Assembly: GCA_037074765.1 (NCBI GenBank)
Contig: JBAMDO010000568.1
Location: 372,001 to 436,000, forward strand
Origin: Mansonella perstans
Lineage: Eukaryota; Nematoda; Chromadorea; Rhabditida; Onchocercidae
Length of the DNA stretch: 64,000 nt
Reading direction: 5' to 3'
A program made the position numbers and the translations under genes. The notes below the pieces were generated by a model that saw only the letters and a program-made list of their open reading frames with translations, had not been told where the DNA came from and made no database searches. Below, piece after piece: positions 23,010-37,400 of the stretch. Positions within the stretch are counted from its first letter, which is position 1; each line of letters begins with the position of its first letter.

Positions 23010-26000
23010 ATGTCAGGTTTAAACTCGAATCCATTTGCGGATCCTTTTGAGGTACGTTGAGAAAACTTCAAATTTATAAACGGAACTTTTCCCTCCAAAA
23101 TTTTAATTAATTCATTTATAATTAACCTGATACATTTAATAGTAACTTCAGAGATAACACATCATTTCTGTTTTTTTATGAAAGAAATAGAAATAGAAAT
23201 TAAAGCAATGCTTTTTATGCAGTACTTTAATGTATTTCGTTCGGTTGCATTCATATTACAGTGAATTGCTAGGTTTTGTTTGGGGATTGGCATGGTGTTG
23301 GCTCGTAAAGTTTTGGAAGCTTTTGTCCAATATTAAACATGTCCACTTAAGCAGTTCCAAAATGATAAATACCAAAAGCATGTACTTAGGATCCAAGTGT
23401 GCAACAAGCTGTTGAGCAGGGGATAACAGATTCCAGCGAAAATTTCACTTCATTTGCCAGAAATGCTTCCAGTGCTCCTCCGAGACCTCTCACACAGGTA
23501 AATGGCATATATTTATTTGTTTATTAACGCTTTCATATAAAAATATGTGCACCAGATTAAAAATTTTTAGCTATTCTCTGTTGTTTTTAGCTATTCTTAT
23601 TCAGCTATTCTCTATCATTCTCTCTGTCAGCAATAAATGCTATTTGATTTTGAAAAACGGTTGACCTGATTACAGTTTGATGCTGATAGCTCAAACTAGC
23701 TGAATGAAAATAGATTTAAATAAAATATTTCTGTAAAAGTAAACAAGTTGTAGAAGATGTTTTGGTCATTTTTACAAACTGTGTTATTAATGCAGTTTCA
23801 TAGATCACTGTTTAATAAATTTGATATGACAAAATGTAATTGGTTAACAAGTGCATAGATATCACTATTCATGTTTTTTGTTCCATAATTTCTGCCAAGG
23901 AACTGATACTTTTCAACACATCTTTTTACAGAGAATGAAAAAGAATTGCTAGTAATTACTAACTTAAAGCTATTTGTCGCACTGCATGATTTGTGTTGTG
24001 GTTTTTCAGTATTCTCTTTCCAATTACTTTTTATTTCTTCTTTGATAGCCATAAATACTTTAATTCTTGGTAACTATCAGTTTCGGGTGATACTTTGAAA
24101 AAGTTTTCCTACTAATTATGTTTTTATCTCATTCTCTTATTTCAACCGAAGAAATGTTTTCGTAATCTCTGTGGAATGTGATTTGTGGTTAAATTGACTT
24201 CCTGAACCACTGATATGATTTGAATTAAATCTGCCCTAGTTATATTCAATTCAGGCCTTTTCTCAGTGTAAAAGGTACTGATTAATCAATAGTTTCTGTG
24301 CTGGTCTAATGTGCATTCCTCTTCATCTTATTTTCATTTGTTCTTTTAATCCGTGGAATTTTCTGAACATTGCTTCTTTTCCGAAAAAGTTCAATTTTTT
24401 TTTAATCAGCTTGTCTTTCACTTAAAATATCCTAACAAGACTTAACAATACAATCATCCTTGCTTTTTTTTTATTGTTGCGATAATTGTTTAAAGCAGTT
24501 AAAGAAACTTGCAGGAACCTCTATGCAAATATTAAAAGCAAATACTGTTTTACAGTGAGGATGAAATCTTAATTGCCACAGCGTCATGAATTCTAGCAAA
24601 ATTCAATCGCTTAAATGGCTACGAAAATTGTGAAAGTCGTGCCTAAATATTTGATCTCTTTTCACATCTCTCTATTTCGACATGAAACTTTCCCTTTACA
24701 GCATGAACATAGATCTTTAAAACGTTATGCATAGCAATCTAATGGTATCAACAAATGTTTTCGTCGCGTTCAAAATACCAAAAAGGGTAGTCACAGTCAG
24801 CAGAATAAAAGCAGTATATAACAGTGTTTCAGTTTCGGGTATGCAATACTTAATTGTTTTCGTCAACTCAGTACCGAATTTTATTAATGGAAGAATTCAG
24901 TGGTATAAATAAAGAGCCTTAAAAATTACATCTGATAAATTTTTTTGGACCTGAGATTTGACTCATAATAAGAAATTGCATTTAAGGATAATTATTCTAA
25001 ATAGTACTCATATATAAAGGAATAGTAATGCTATGGTATAACTGTATTGCTCTTTTGATGGTAAAATCCCATAGATAAAAACGCGATTCTGTCTCATAAT
25101 AGCAATTTCAAGTTACAATAAGAAAACTGGCTGATGGACAGTTGATTTGATGATAAGGTAGATTGTGGTTAAATGATTTTCAGATGAACTTTGCATGTCT
25201 TTCAAACCTGTAATTTATTTTGACTTTCTTGCTGTTTCGAAATTTCAGTAATTTTTTAAAATTTCAGCCAACAGTTGGCGCAACTACAGCGAAAGTCCCA
25301 ACAGTAATGATGAGCAATGATGAGCTGTTTCGACGACAAGAGGAACTAGAAAGAAAAGCCCAGGAATTGCGTAGGAAAGAGCAAGAATTAGAACGACAAC
25401 AACAAGCTTCCAGAGGAAACACAAGACCTCACAATTGGCCACCACTTCCATCTTTTATCCCACTGCAGCCATGTTTTTATCAGGTATTTCTGAAATGTAT
25501 ATTTACATGAGGTATACTTTTCTCTGTGGATCGTTATTTCAAAGTCTTGTAACGTGTGACTGCACGTTATTTCAATAGCTTTGTATCGTTAACTTATTGA
25601 GTTAGTGTAGGATGTGTTTTTCAAAACGAAGTCCTTCAAGAGACTTATGTGATAAATGGAAAAAAACTTATGGTGGTTTTTTGACTCATTAATTTAGCAA
25701 AATTGCAGTTCAAAGCAAATTTTTCGAAAATCCTGTAAACTCTTTCACATGTAAATTCAAGCATGAAAAAAGGATGTAGCCTATCTTTTTTTCATTTCAG
25801 GATATCGAAGTAGAGATTCCGATACAGTTTCAACGCACTGTTACTTTGGTTTATTATGTTTTCTTGACTTATGTGCTGGCTTTGGCAGTTAATGTCGTTG
25901 CTTCTTTTTTTTATGTTATTTTTGGTAGTGGACCTTTTGGCATATTGATTCTTGCCATTATACAGACTTTGTTGCTTTCCTCTTGTTCTTTTCTGTTCTG

Positions 26001-27296
26001 GTTTCGTCCTGTCTACAAAGCATTCAGGTTTGTTATGTTATTTTCTACTTTCTTTGTAATCCCTAGAAAAATTAAGCGTGAAATTTCGGGGCAAACAGAA
26101 TCCTTTTTTAAATAAACCTAAAATTTATGAAAAAGAGAAGCAGTGGAAGATTTGTATTAAAATTTTTATCATAATGTTTTGATGTTTTGATTACATCTCT
26201 TTCCTTAACCACGGATGAAGTTTTTTTACTCGGACATCGATGTATAGGAGAAAAATTCTGAGATTTTTGTCTTATTTCAGGAATGACAGTTCGTTTAATT
26301 TCATGTTGTTTTTCTTCGTCCTTTTCTTTCATTCAATATTCACATTGGTACAAGCACTTGGTTTGTCGCAATATGCTTGTGGTTGGATTAATGCTATCAA
26401 CACATTCCAGTAAATTTACATTTTTTGTTTTATATCTTTCTAATAATTGCTTTGTTTTGATCCAGAATATTTCGTTAAACAAATTTTGTTCTAGGAGTTT
26501 ATGTGAAGGGAGATTGATTTTAGTAATCTATGAGAGTAAAGATTTATTGTTGTTAATTAATGCATTATGATAACTGTGTTTGAGAAAAAGTGAGAATGTG
26601 ATATTCAGTTTCCTTGCATTTCTCTCTTTCCTCTTGATAGCCTTATGACGAACCATTTCAGCCATAGTAAATTCACATCCTTTATAATGATTGTATCGGC
26701 GATTTCATTCACGGCTGCATTTGTTGGGATGGTGTTTGCATTGTTCAAGGTTCATCGCTTCTATCGTGGTGCTGGTTTCAGTTTGGATAAAGCACGCAAG
26801 GAATTTTCTGATGGTGTTATGACTGATCGGAACGTTCAACAGGTACTTGTTGGTTTATATGCACTAAATTTCTTTTTTAGTAGATGTTAATATTCAGTAG
26901 TTGTAAAAACGTTCATGATAGATATGTAACACAGAATCAGGAATTTTCTTTCTTGTTTTTAAAGGTAAATAATCATTTGACTCAGATAAACTAACAAATA
27001 TCTATTTTTATGAAAAGCATTTTAGCTGTCAAGTTGTTTGACATAATTGAGAAAAAAGCGCATTGTTTACCGCCGCGAATATTATTAAATTATATAAAGT
27101 CATACAGAATATGAAAAATGGAAGTGTTCAGACTGTTTGTTTTCAGAAATCGAAAATAATAATGATAGGACAAAAGTGAATAGTTTTTTTCCTAACTATT
27201 AATTTAATTTAGGCTGTATCAGGAGCAGCTCGAGTAGCTGCAACAGCAGCTGCTACACAAGCAGTAAATCACGCTACACAAAGTGGACGGTACTAA
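23010..27296 (+). CDS. scm-1: Secretory carrier-associated membrane protein (SCAMP)
   Basis: Four-pass membrane protein of post-Golgi and endosomal recycling vesicles, acting in exo- and endocytosis. Exons: 23010-23051, 23390-23497, 25268-25483, 25801-26027, 26281-26409, 26641-26842, 27213-27296, giving 335 aa (human SCAMP1 338) with consistent phases. An NPF motif for EH-domain partners is at residues 7-9, followed by NPF-like DPF. Residues about 60-100 form a Glu/Gln/Arg coiled coil ([20 protein letters not shown]). Four hydrophobic segments follow. After the second comes [11 protein letters not shown], the SCAMP signature (CWYRPIY-type peptide that inhibits exocytosis). The C-terminus [12 protein letters not shown] with Ala-rich AATAAATQA is typical of SCAMPs. 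Intron 3 (23498-25267) is 1.8 kb without features. The symbol scm-1 follows the C. elegans SCAMP name as I recall it. Confidence 0.95.
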
Positions 27297-30200
27297 TGCA
27301 TTTATTATTTTCGGATTATACGTTACTCTATTTGTGTTGTGTCGTCTCTGAAAAATTTTAAATTTACCTGTATTTTCTACGCTTATTAAGTAATATTAAT
27401 GGGATTCTGTTCTTCAAACCAGAGAAGACAATTTTAAAGTTGTACGTTGTAGATTGAAGCGAAAATGTGCTTATACGTTTGTCATCTTGTGACATTGCTA
27501 GATACGTTCTTGATAGTTACTAAAAAACCTAAATACGTTGTTGGTAGTTACTAAGACACTTTCATTCAATTCATTTTTTTATTCGATTGGACTGAAAGCT
27601 TATTTATTTTATTTGTCCTATTTGTCATCTTCGAATTTAATAGTTTTGCATCGATTTTTTGACATGAATTATGCTCGAAAAAGTCTACAATTTTAGTTAA
27701 AAATTGTTTTTCTCCATTTATTTTTTTGCAATCTTTAGAAGTCCAAGCTGGAAATTTCGCAAAAGGCGGATTCTTTTTACTTGCTAAGCTTCTAAAATCT
27801 TCTAAAAAAAAAAAGCTTCTAAAAAAAAAAAGCTTCTGAAAAAAAAAGTTTCTAAAAAGAAATTTTCCCATGAATGTATTATAATATTTTAGCCTGATAA
27901 TTTTTATAGCTATTTGTTTATTAAGTAGCACTGTTTACTTGAAACTGCTGTTGCAGAAATTTAATTGTTTTATTCGCATTCTCAGTTTCTAGTAGACGAT
28001 CTCGCAGCAGTAAGAAGCTTGATTTCAATTATCACTTTTATTAAGATGGATCGGTCTTGAAATATTTTACATTTTCGATTCCTATTATTTGTGCATCGTA
28101 TGTTTATTGAAGAAAAACATTGATTATTGTATGCTGTTCTTGAAATAATAGCACTGAAATTAAAATTCCTCCAAGTGTAAAATTTTCCGAGATGGACTTT
28201 GCATGTTACTGCGTTGAAATTAGGTTTTCCCTTAAGTTTTAAGATAATCAGAAATGAACATTGCAGAAAAAGAAGGAATTTGAATGAATATAATAATTGC
28301 CTTAGTCAATCATAGTTACGTTTTAAGTGACATAGTCCAAGTTATCCGCTACTTGAAATAATGAAATATCGCTTTGGAATAATACCTATAAATGATCACA
28401 TTCGAACTGTATGTTTCGTATTTGAAAGTCATAATGGAATATCACAGAATTTTATATGATTGGTTGATTTCTTTATTCTGACAATAAGTTAATTACGTTC
28501 AGGAAAAGTAGAAGTTCACTTTGCTTAAAGTAAAGCATTTCTAATCAGTTTTGCATAAGCAATGTTCAGAAAGGATAATTTATATATTGTATACCAGACG
28601 TAATGTTTTCATGCATTACGCAACCAATTAGCAATTTAGTTCAATTGTAATACAATCAAATGATACCATTAATGGTATCCTTATTTTTAATTTCTGCGGT
28701 TCGTGGGAATTTCTGATTATAGAAAGGTTGATTTTCAATGAATTTTAATGAAATAATGATGAATTGGGTTTGTTAGTAGATAAATATTGACAAATTTTTG
28801 AATTCCTGAAATCCTAAATTTCGTTAGCATAGAAAGTGAAAATATATGTAAATTCGAAAAGTTTGAGAATTCAAAAAAGTTTGATCGTATTGGAAACAAC
28901 AAATAGGGAATATTTGAAAATCTTGAGATATTTCGCATTGAATCCTATTAGTGCCCAATTTATGCTTTTTATCATAAAATATTCTTCAAGTGTTCAAGTC
29001 CTTTTCACTCATCTTGTGATAAGTTGATCCTTTTTATAAATTGCTCTGTCTCCGTCAAGTGAGCTCTTTAATTAGTTTTTGTGATGAAAATATATATGGA
29101 TTCTAATTCTATAATTATCTGGAGTTTGAAATGTCGGTTGCTTTTTTTTGAGGCTGTTGTAGTTACTATTGTTAACACTCAGTACTACAATCACTGAGAT
29201 TGTTACAACTGATTAAGATTAAACCTTGTAATTTAAATGATTGCTGTTGCAATTATGCTTATTGATATTAAATTACGGAAATTGGTAATGCTGATTCTTC
29301 AGCAAATTAATTACTTTTTTTTTGGCTAGAATCAAAAAATAATAATTATTTTTATAAAAATAAAAATAAAAATATGGCAATGGTCCCATCCTTGTTCCAT
29401 TTATTGAGAGACTGTGGAGAGTTATCTCAGATCGTTTGTCGGCATTCTTTACAAGTATCAACAGTGTAAAAATTTGTTATCAACAGTGTAAAAATTTCTA
29501 CTTTGAAAGTTCTCACAATAATTTTTCGTTGAAAAGAAATTTTCAGAATATACTGATTACATTAAAGATGTTAAAAAATTAAACAATTCATGAAATTTAA
29601 TTTTGTGACAATTTCAACATAAGCATTAAATTGGAAATTAGTAAATTTTAGCCAGGTAAATAGTGAATTTAACCAGGTTCCATATATTTCTATTGGTCAC
29701 TTTTTTATTAGCAATTCAAATTTAAAGACCCATGATTTCAGGGACCAATAAACCTAACTTTTTCTATTGACTTATAATAAGCAAGAGATGAGCTAGAATT
29801 AGAGGGGAACTTACTAAAATACTAAAAATATGTTATGCAACGGTGTTGCACTACTATTTATGATAGCAATAAGAAGCCAAAGCAATACTTCTGGCTAGCT
29901 CAGTAGATCGATGGTAGAATCTTAGTCATCTGCATGAATGATTTCGGTAAAAATTTAAACAACATAACTACTTGCTAATTTTAGATTTCAATTATTCATG
30001 CTTCTATGGAAAACGTGCATACTATTAAATTATATATTACAGATTCTGTTTAAATACAGAAGGAGTAAGAAGGAAAAAATAATGCTTCGTTTATAAAAAG
30101 TTAGACGGATTATTTTATGATTTAATTGCACGGTATATTTTACATTGATATATTGAAAGAAAGGTTGAAAATATCATTTGCAAATATAAAATTGACAATT

Positions 30201-31471
30201 GCCACATGAAATACGTCCATTAATAAACTAAAACAGGTTTAGTACATTCATTACTTTGATATCACAAACAAACTATTCCTGTCTTCTGTTCCCTCATAGT
30301 AACCCATCTCAGCGTGTTACTAATTTTAGAATTGGATAAGACTATTTTTCCTATCTCTACTACACTCATTTTACACTCTTTTCAAGTATTATGTATACTT
30401 TTTTAATCTGCACATCTTATCATTCAATTCTTTAGCAAAAATTTTAGCTATGAATTGTTAACTTTTTCTAATTTATTAGCAAAAATTTACTTTTCTGAAG
30501 AAATTTAAAAAATTTACAAACATTTACTTGACAATTATTTTTTCAGTAATTATTTCATTTATTAGCAAGATAAGATAAATATTCAAGAATATTTTTATTT
30601 AATCATCATTTTCTTTTCTTCTTTTTTCTCTTCTAAGTTTAGACAAAGTTATTTTTTTTTAATTACTTCTTATTCCAATCTTGTTTCAAATAATTTTCTC
30701 CTTTACTTATTGCCTATTAAAAAATAATTTGGTTTGATAATTGAGGAAAAATTATTGAAAAGTAATTTCAAGTAATTTCTAGCATAAGAAATAATTTTTG
30801 ATATAGTTAATTAAAATGAACAAGAAGAAGCTTCTATCAACCTTATTCATAATTTTTAGGAAGATTAATTTTCTGCTTCTAATATTTTCTGATACCTATT
30901 TCAATAAGCAATGCTATCTATTGCTAGGGTTTCAAAAATTTTTTCATATTTTTGAAAGCATAAATTATAATTGCCATAAATTAAGCTAGGAGCCTTAAAA
31001 GTGCCATAATTTTGCTTGCAATTTCAAATTTTTCACAATGGCCTAAATTCTTGGCTCTTAGGCCATTTACAATCATTGCAATGCATAATAACAATGCATG
31101 TCAGGGAATTAATATGTCATTGTAGAACCGTTAAGATCATTCTTTTCGGATTTATTTTATTTTAGCTTCTGATACTTCTTTCTCTTAGAATGGAGCAGTA
31201 ATACAGTGTTTTACTAGATACCATTATCCTAATATGATCAAATACCATAGCTTTGTTTAGATCAAGTACCATAATTTGGGTCAGACCAATTATCATAGTT
31301 CAGTAATCAGTGTAAAGCATAATAGCTTTATGATACTTTATTTACTGGTCGCGAAAAACGTTTCAACGTATCATAAAAGGCTTTATTTTTGATTGAACAA
31401 ATAAAATCATCAAAAAGGTGCGATTGGAAGGGATTGGAAGAGATTGGAAGGTCAACATTTACGTACGGTGC
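27297..31471. other. Intergenic region between SCAMP and TULP4-like genes
   Basis: About 4.2 kb of AT-rich sequence with many in-frame stops on both strands. A run of A10-12 blocks separated by GCTTCT lies at 27788-27860; the long minus-strand frame over it (27566-27931) is low-complexity and not believed. A degenerate tRNA-like sequence lies at 29889-29956. A 21-bp word (ATCAACAGTGTAAAAATTTG-type) is duplicated at about 29458-29500. Two imperfect copies of a GATCAAxTACCATA word occur near 31237-31290, in what may be the TULP4-like promoter. Confidence 0.5.
29889..29956 (+). other. Degenerate tRNA-like sequence (possible tRNA-derived SINE or pseudogene)
   Basis: TGGCTAGCTCAGTAGATCGA followed by TGGTAGA matches the D-arm/A-box of tRNA genes (TAGCTCAGT-GGTAGAGC), best like tRNA-Lys. 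A poor B-box candidate, GATTTCGGTAA, lies about 30 bases downstream. There is no closed acceptor or anticodon stem, so it is not a working tRNA. It could also be chance similarity. Confidence 0.35.
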
Positions 31472-34400
31472 ATGAAGATCATTTGGGAAAGTGACGATTG
31501 GCCTGGTTGTGTTATTGATTCTAGCATTACTTGCTTGAACTGGATACCTAGCGATAACAATGGCGATACTGGCCTCTTGGCTACCGGTAAATTCTTCTAT
31601 TACCAAGCTAATAATGATATCAACATTTAAGCCACTTTTGGCAAGAAAGTCTAATATCTTTCAATTTCACTTATTTATCCTAATGTGGTTTCTAGCATAA
31701 ATTTGTCAGTTTTATTTTTAACCTTACTATATGCCTTTCACAATTTTGTAAATCAAATTCTACTCGTTTTTTTTCCAGGCTCAGAATCAGGAGCAGTGGG
31801 AGTGACAGCAACAGAAGCTTATCCATTGGAAGATGACAACAGAAGAATTAATTTTAATCTTCGTGGTCATCATACAGCGGTGAATATAGTAGCATGGAAC
31901 AAAGAACAAATGAAATTAGCAAGCTGCGACAGTTCAGGAATAATCTATGTTTGGGTGCCAAACGAAGAAAGATGGAGTGTAGAGTTGGTGAACGATCGCG
32001 GCATTAAGGTTGCTAAAAAAGCTAGTTTTGGCAAATATGAAGCATAGCTAAAATTCGAAGATGATTTACGTTTTAAAAAATTTTGGCATTCTTTTTTTAC
32101 CATTGAAATTTGCAACAATACCCATCCATTTTCATGTATATTGCAAAATAATATCAAAATTATAATTACAACAGGTTTGAAAACTGGACGTAATAAATAT
32201 AATTTCAGGTTCGCGGTGTAAGCTGGAGCCCAAATGGTTCATCGGCGCTTATTTGTTATGAAGACAATTTTGTTTTAATTGGTTCCGCCACAGGTCAGAG
32301 GATATGGTCTAGTTCATTTCCTGTTACTGTCCTTTGCGGTGTTTGGGCTCCTGACTCACGCGAAATTATTCTGGGACTGAATAATGGTACAATCCAGGTA
32401 TTAAATGAGCAAGGTTACTTCTCCAACTTATTCACCATTAGATTATAAATTTTTTTCTTCAAGTGATGTATATTATTACGGTTGATAAAAACCATTTCTT
32501 CTGGCATGAAGATGAACATGGTTTTGAAATGGTAGATCTATCAAAATTTCGTTGCGAAAATCCTGGCTGCAAGTACTGCTGTGCGGCGAATCTATCATGA
32601 TAATTCAAGTCAATTAAATTGCACGAAGTGAAGAATTTTGCAGAATAGAATTTTTTTTGTTAGAAAATGATGAAATAAGCTATGTATTTTTGGCTCCTAA
32701 TGATATGAATATACTTTTTTACTTTCAGGTGTGACAGTTACGGAAAGAAAGATGTATGTAAATGGAAGTGTTCGGTTTTTAGCAGCATCTGTACGACGTA
32801 GAAATAATAGATGGACATTAGCTGTCTGTTCTATGACGGGTCTTCTTAATTTTTTGAATTCTTATGATGAGGTTTGTTTTTATAATAAAAAAGGGATTTT
32901 TGCTTTTATCTTGATTGAAAGCATTCTGAAATTAGACGGTGTAGAAATGGTAGATGAACATTCGCCATCTGTTCTGTGATGCGTCTTCTTTTTTTAAGAA
33001 TTTCTTTTTATAGACTGAAAGCTGTTAAAGTGGCATATTTTAGTTCTGAATTTGATTAATTTTTGTGTAATTATTTCCAAAACCATTGAAATTGTTCATT
33101 TCTGTTTGAATTCTCGCTGTAAGCTGAAGTAAAATGAATAGTTTGGCAGCTTTTCCCGGAGTGCATTTTTAAAAGCAAGGAAGTTTTATAATTTGTCAAT
33201 TCAAAATTTTGTTTAAAATAAATCGTTTTATTTATACGATTTATGTTCGGGAAAAAGTTCGAGAAAAAGCAGTCTCAAAATTTCTAAATTTGTTTGTAAT
33301 TTCTATTGTGTATTCAGATTGATCATGCAAAATGGCAATGCAATGAAACTCTCTTAACCATTCAATGGAATGCGAATGGTACATTGTTAGCTGCCATTTG
33401 TAAAGAAAATCATTTCTTTATAATAACATATCAAGGAAACGTTCTGTGTAATAGCCAGGTTTCGCAATCTTCAATTACTGCTCTCACTGCATTTACGTGG
33501 GTTCATGATGATCGCTTCATTTTTGCTACATCAGGTTTGAATATCTGCAAGTTTAAAAGTTTTCCTGTTTTCTGGATGAAACGGCAGATAGCTTTCTTGC
33601 TTGCCTCCACCCTGCTGCCAGTTTACTGACTGAAAAGTTCGTAAGAAATTGTTGAGTGCAGCAACGAAGTAAGCGCGCTGTAGGTAAAATATTTTAGGTA
33701 GACGGCTACCTTTAAACATTGTACGTCTTTATCCTTTCGCATCGTGCTAATCTTTTTTGCTATGCGAAATAAGTTTGATTTCCTGTCTTCTGCTGTATTG
33801 GACTTCTGATTAGGTAATCAGTTGGCTGTTGGACGGGTTCTATGTGATGTGCCGTCGTTGTTCAGTTTGGTTTCTTACAACTTATGGCAATTATTGGGCG
33901 CTTCGGCACGGCATGTTGATGTACTCCCTCTGCCTTCACGCGAGCGAGATGCTATTCGTGCGCTAGATCATCACATAATAAAAGTCGGTTCTATTTTTCG
34001 ATTTTATTTCAGATGCATACTTTTGAAGATTGTTGCTCGTTCTTTTTAATATTTTATGATCTCTTTTAGATTACTTTTTTTAGAGAAATTGCTTAAATTC
34101 TATTAGAGAATAGAAATTAGGGACCTTCAACTGTCCTCATATATGAAGTAAAGTTTGCAGTGTCGTGTCCCATCACAAAATGACATGTTGATGAAGGTTT
34201 GTGAACCTCCTCACTGGCGTTGGTATTGTACAATACGCCCTGTACCAAGCAAAGTACATACATATGTGTTATGCATGGAGCATATGGCCGGTCTCATTCC
34301 TATTTTGCTAGGCAAGCAAACGAATAGAATCATTCCTCAATTCCATATTTCTCTCTACAATCCCAAATTCACATTGGTAAAATCAGATAGAGGAAGCTCT

Positions 34401-37400
34401 GCACAAATTGGTGAGTCTTTTAGAATTTCTTCCTTCTTCTAGACAGCATTCAGCTAATTGCAAAAATTATATAAAATTTTATTGGGAATTTAAACAGTTG
34501 TGCAAAAGGATTTATTTTCGGCATAATTTTGATATGAATCTATAATTTACACATGCGGTAGTCTATTTATTTGCAGAAGATGTAGGCGCATTTGCTCGAT
34601 TATCTACACAGCGTAATTCTACTTGGAGGAGAAGTAAACGCTATTTAAGAGCTTTTATGAATCGTTATGTTAATTGTCCTGTCAGCAAAAATAACGGCAA
34701 ATTGGTCCAGGTAGAAGCATTTTATTATGGAAATTTCATAAATTGTGCAAATATAATTTTTATTATCTCAGCTTAGTAGGAGTTCTTCAGATTACTTCAA
34801 ATGTGTGGTGCACACGTTTCAAAATGTTGTCCGTCACAGCGAATCTTCCAACCCTTCTTGCTCAAGTTTGTTTATTTTCCGTTCAACTTTCAGTCAAAAT
34901 ATATGCTAAGTGTGAATATCATCAACTGGAGAATTACAAGCTAAAGAAAAAGCATAAAACCAAAAGACTTAATAGGATATTTCATTTAAGAGTCTTTTAT
35001 TTCAGGTTGTTTACAAGACGTCTGTTCTTCACTTGCAACCTCGTCAGATGACTGTACAGTTGGCTGATTTGACAAAAAGAAGTGCTCTGGTAAGTTCTCA
35101 CTGTGCAGCACATCATAAGCCAGTAAATGAAGCACAATCAAGTAACGGCAATGACTTTTGGACTGAAAGCAATGTTGGCAATGTCACAGTCGCACCAAGT
35201 GATCGGTATGTGGCTATTTTTTAAAGTTTCTTTTATATTTAAGTTCTTTTTTTATATATTTTAAAAGGTGTAAGTGTGAAAAACAAGTTGTATTGGGTAA
35301 AAATAATGGGTAGCCTTGTAGTCTTTATCATTTTTGTAAAATAATCTTATATAATTCATTCACTTCAAATTTTAATTTGAGAGGAAATATAATCAGAAGG
35401 CGTGGTGTGGCAGCTGACATAAAGTCATTAATTGATGAGACTATTGAAGAACCGTTATCAGCTGAAGAAAAACTTCTTTTTCAAGTACGCTTAATTTTTT
35501 GATAGTTTTTCTGTTAGGGTCGATTAGTTTGTGAATAACGGGAATTGCTGTTGTTTTTTGAAAAGGCTACTAGTTATTAACGGTTAAAATGAAAAACCAT
35601 ATCATAAAAGTTAAGGATGTGGTTATTCGGATGAAAATAATATGTTGAGAATTGCGATGTATTGAAATTGCGATATAGAGCAAGATATTCCTTTAAAATA
35701 TAAGAAAGTCGTATTTGTTTCGTAATATTTATGTTTCTTTAATTGCAGAGTATCTTATCAGAATTCAATGATTTGAAAGCGGCAGTAGAAAGGCATATCG
35801 CAAAAATGAAATGTTTTGCTAGTGATCTTGAAAAGTCATCGCAGAAGTTAGATTCTTTCGGTAATACCACCACCATGATAAGATATGTCTCTAAAATAAC
35901 GACAAGGACCACAATGCTTCCCAAGGAAGCATGCATGGTTGGTTCAAGCACAAAAACGCAGCATAATGAACTCACCTGCTTTGGACCTTCAACGTCCAAT
36001 AGTCGATGGTTACAGCAGTTCGATGATATTGAGGTTGTAGTCGTTGGTTATTGCTTATGATTTCCATTCATTCTGATCATCCAGATGGACAGCCTAAGTT
36101 TTCGTAACTTTTGTATTTTTTATCAAATGTTGAGTTTTCTTAAAAGAACAGGTGTCTTAACAGATTATGATTCTTTTTTAGTTTTTGAAACCAGTATTGA
36201 TTATATTGCAAAACTAATCTTTAGTATATTGATGAAGATGATGATGTAATCATACATGATGTTGAACGCACTCCGCTTATCGATCGTTTCAGAGCTACTG
36301 AAACCTCTCGCAAAGGTAACAGTTATCTTTGCCGATATACATCGTGTAATATTTCTGCAATTCTTTGCAAGAAAAGTTGACATTTGAAAGTTATAGATAA
36401 TATTTTTGCAGTGAGAGCATTTTATAAATTGCACAGTTCTAATGTACTGATTATTTCAAAATAATTTCCATAAATTTAGGGTTAAGACAATTGAGTGATA
36501 TAACATCAGTATTGGATAAGCTAACAAAATTAGCGAATGATCTAACTACACGCTCTGCAGTGGGACAGTTGAGTAATGACGAAAGTGTACAGGAGAATCT
36601 ACAGTCTTTATCATATCGGTGTATGAGTGTAAGTTTTATATTATAAATTATGATTTCAGAAGGAATATTCTGTAATATATAGCAGTCATTTCTTTGCACT
36701 GTGATGTTTTCACTGTATAGAAAATATGTTGAATGCAAACAATAAGCAATGATTGTACTTGACAATTATAGCAATTATAACATTAAAAAATTATGACATT
36801 ATACTTGACAATTATAGCAATTATAATATTAAAAAACAATGAAATTAGATTTTTCGCGTAGTTTTCAAGTTTAGAATTCGGTAAAAGGAAGCCATGCAAC
36901 GGTGTCTTCTCTGAAGTCGCAGCTGAAAGATATTTCGAAGAAAGTTTCGCAGATTGAAAAGAAAATCAGTTATGGTTAGACTTTTTTTTATTTTCAGGTA
37001 TTAATTTATGTGATATTTCTACCTTTACTTTTTATCATGATCAGCTTTGTTTGTTGCATTGAAAACAATCTTTAATTATATTTGATGTTTTATTTACATA
37101 TAAACTACACTAATTTTAGGCGATGAATTGCTCGATGAAGTTTGCGGCGATTTGCAGGAAAGAATTCAGCATATCAAAAGGGTGCTTGGTGAACAGCCTA
37201 TATCAAATGATGGAGGTGTTTCTTTCTTTACTATGAATAATAAAGCACCTTTTTGGAATGAAGCTAGCCAAGTTTATCAGGTATGCATGATTTCTATTTT
37301 AATTTAGAAGTAATTTCTATTTTCAGCGCAAAAATTAAGCATTATCATGATAAAAAAAAAAGAAAATTCAGTGAATGAGGAAATCAAAATAGCAAACAAG

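Noticed and set aside
27566..27931. 121-codon minus-strand frame
   Set aside because: Driven by T/A homopolymer runs giving Phe/Lys strings; low complexity, not a gene.
32464..32600. Candidate extra TULP4-like exon reading [18 protein letters not shown]
   Set aside because: Including it breaks the phase needed by the next exon, and it does not resemble the human protein; joining 32413 to 32729 is in phase and matches better.
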